From: Protopterus annectens
Taxonomy: Eukaryota > Chordata > Ceratodontiformes > Protopteridae
DNA: 64,000 nucleotides
NCBI RefSeq assembly: GCF_019279795.1
Contig: NC_056725.1
Span: 1,753,173,416-1,753,237,415 of the forward strand
Direction: 5' to 3'
This document shows, one piece after another, positions 62,105 through 64,000 of the stretch (positions within the stretch are counted from its first letter, which is position 1; every line of letters begins with the position of its first letter). Made by a program: the position numbers and the translations under genes. A model generated the notes under the pieces. It was not told where the DNA came from. It searched no databases and saw only the letters and a program-made list of their open reading frames with translations.

Positions 62105-64000
62105 CTTTAGCTCATTGTTAAACTACTCAGTAACACAACACTCTGAAGAGAGGTGACTGTAACAGTAAAGCAAAGCATTTCTGTTTATTCACCATTTTAT
62201 CAGCATTGATCTGCAGTTTTAATTTCTGCAATAGCTACTGCTAGTTTTGTTTCAATTAAGGTAGCAATGAAAGTGGTGTGAGACTCATAGATAATTAAAG
62301 AGATACTGGATCAAAGAGAGAGAGAAAGCAAGCAAATTGCTTAAGGCTTCAAGGACATGTCACCTTGTGGCAGAAAAACGTATATTGCGTCCAGTCCTAT
62401 AATAAAGCACTTTGACAAAGTTAACTATAACATTGTATGACAGTAGTTAACAACAAGTGAAAAACAACATACAAAAAAAATCCATTTAAGAAACATGGAA
62501 GAGAGTTTTGGTAGCATTATAGTTACAGTAACCTTTCAAAGGAGATTGTGGGCATCTTCACTGTTACAGTAACCTTTCCTTGTTACAGTGAGACCTCATG
62601 CAGCTGTACTGTCATACTTTGTGGGGGGCAGTATAAGGTTTAGGTGAATGGACCTCTAGCACCTTTACTCACCTGGTACCACCCAAGGCTATAATGGTTA
62701 AACTTGTGGTCCTTTTGTCCCACAAGGCACTTTCCTGATGAGACTCCTGCTTGCAGTACCATGTTTTCAAGAGTCCTTGTTCTGTAGAGTGAAAAATAAT
62801 CAACGACAAAGGCTATAAATAAGACACACTTAAAAGGTGGCACTGTTCAATTAGACTGGTAATAAACAGGGTGCAGAGTGATGAGATGCATTTTTGGGAA
62901 TAATAAGTCTTTAACTGTGGTGTTTGCCATTATTTAATTACGGTAACTATCCTTGCTCTATAACAGAATTAGAACATTTTAGAGAGCTGGAGCTAAAAAT
63001 TTTGATCAAAATCAGACAGAAACATCCTGAAAAACAGGAACAGTTGAAACAGAAACCAATGAACTGAGTAGAGGATTTTCTTATAAGCAAGCCAGTGTGT
63101 TCGATATCATAACTTAATCCGAGGTTTACACAACATGCTATAGTAACACACATAGAAACAAAATAAAATGTACAAAGTACCTGTTCTGAGCTGACTCCTT
63201 CATATATTACTTGTCCGGCAAACTTTATTTTAGTCACGTCTCTCTTTTTGTCTATTTGTCTGTCTCTCCCTGTGTTTCCATTGTTAATAGTCACTAAAGA
63301 TATTTTTGCAAACATTTCATTTCCGAAGTTATTCACTTTGTTTCTTAAAGTAAATATCCATGTATCACTATAATTCTCAGGATTCTTGCCCCTTTATTTA
63401 CCATCTTCCGTCTCACTTGTTTTATTACAGAAAAAAATGTACTGAAACACATACCAACATCACAAGACTTCAACATATAAAAATAACAACAAAAGTCCAG
63501 AATACGAAAGCCACATTTGTTAGGCAGCATGACCCCCCAGACAAAAATATAAGGTAAGCCCTAACTACATGCAAACTGGCTACTGCAAAATACAAACAAA
63601 ATTATACACATGCATATGAGAAAAGCAACTGAACATTAAAAAGTAATAAAAGTGTAGACTACATATCAAAGCTTGACAAACCGTTACACAAAATGGCAGC
63701 CTATTGTGGTGCAACTTGTCACACACAAAACATAAATGGGCATAATCTACACACATGTAGATCATATTCTACGCCCATGTAGATCATAATCTATGCCCAT
63801 GCATATGCCCACGTGGTGCCACAGACACATAAGTGCATGTTTGTACATGCAAATATATATATTGGCATGATCTGCATCCTTAGGTATATGCATGTAGTGT
63901 CATGCCTACTTGAGCACATGTTATACACAAAACTCAAAGTATGATCTGTACCAAAGGTTGTGCTTATGTGGAACTGAAATTCAGAAATAGATGTGTCCAT
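62102..64000. other. Unassigned end of window
   Basis: No gene or transposon was recognised. The sequence GGAGATTGTGGGCATCTTCA with repeated TGTTACAGTAACCTTTC near 62525-62590 is a local duplication. Near 63740-63800 a short degenerate repeat of CATGTAGATCATA and CTACGCCC occurs two to three times. The minus frame 63336-62947 (129 codons) shows no recognisable domain. Confidence 0.4.

Overview
This is a window of a large, repeat-rich vertebrate nuclear genome. It has intron-type low coding density, long (GT)n/(AT)n tracts, several minisatellites, and nested remains of DIRS, Ty3/gypsy (Gmr1-like), L1/Tx1, CR1/L2-like, Penelope-like, SINE and MITE elements. This mix fits a fish, lungfish or amphibian; I cannot name the species. 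Almost none of the ORFs of 60 residues or more is a host gene.

The one host coding exon I can defend is a 148-bp plexin exon (9915-10062, +). It encodes part of the C-terminal cytoplasmic GAP domain and is closest to plexin-B2 from memory of the family. It has a clean acceptor and donor. I saw no other plexin exon, so the rest of the window is probably intron, or intron plus flank. Directly upstream, a 63-bp minisatellite (9130-9914) repeats the branch-site/pyrimidine/AG segment of this exon's own acceptor about 13 times. About 1.8 kb downstream, a 34-bp minisatellite (11860-12826) multiplies TGCATG/GCATG, the RBFOX core motif.

Layout: 1-7791 and 14135-21928 are two copies (about 99% identical) of one tract holding a decayed DIRS retrotransposon, a 47-bp minisatellite and the front of an L1/Tx1 LINE. 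Identity falls abruptly to about 92% inside the L1 at 7792 and homology ends at 8271/22416. This is the pattern expected for a tandem duplication of about 14.14 kb made by unequal crossover between two L1 copies. The unit includes the plexin exon, so a second exon copy is predicted about 4.2 kb before the window starts. 22417-23556 completes the L1; 23575-24350 is a LINE endonuclease fragment; 24500-24725 is a possible Penelope-like tail.

26877-34960 is a + strand Gmr1-like Ty3/gypsy element (LTR, gag, protease, integrase, RT, RNase H, LTR; integrase lies before RT), dead and interrupted by two MITEs. 35772-36420 is a Penelope-like GIY-YIG fragment (-). 37960-40363 is an L1/Tx1 3' end split by a MITE. 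43014-43449 is a tRNA-derived SINE. 43883-55839 is a - strand Gmr1-like element lacking RT, whose 5' LTR holds a 5-kb CR1/L2-like LINE and a hAT-type MITE. 55847-57074 is a solo LTR (+). From 57.1 kb to the end the sequence is mostly unassigned, with microsatellites and one more hAT-type MITE.

The genes do not form a pathway. The biological interest lies in how repeats have reshaped the surroundings of a conserved signalling-receptor exon.
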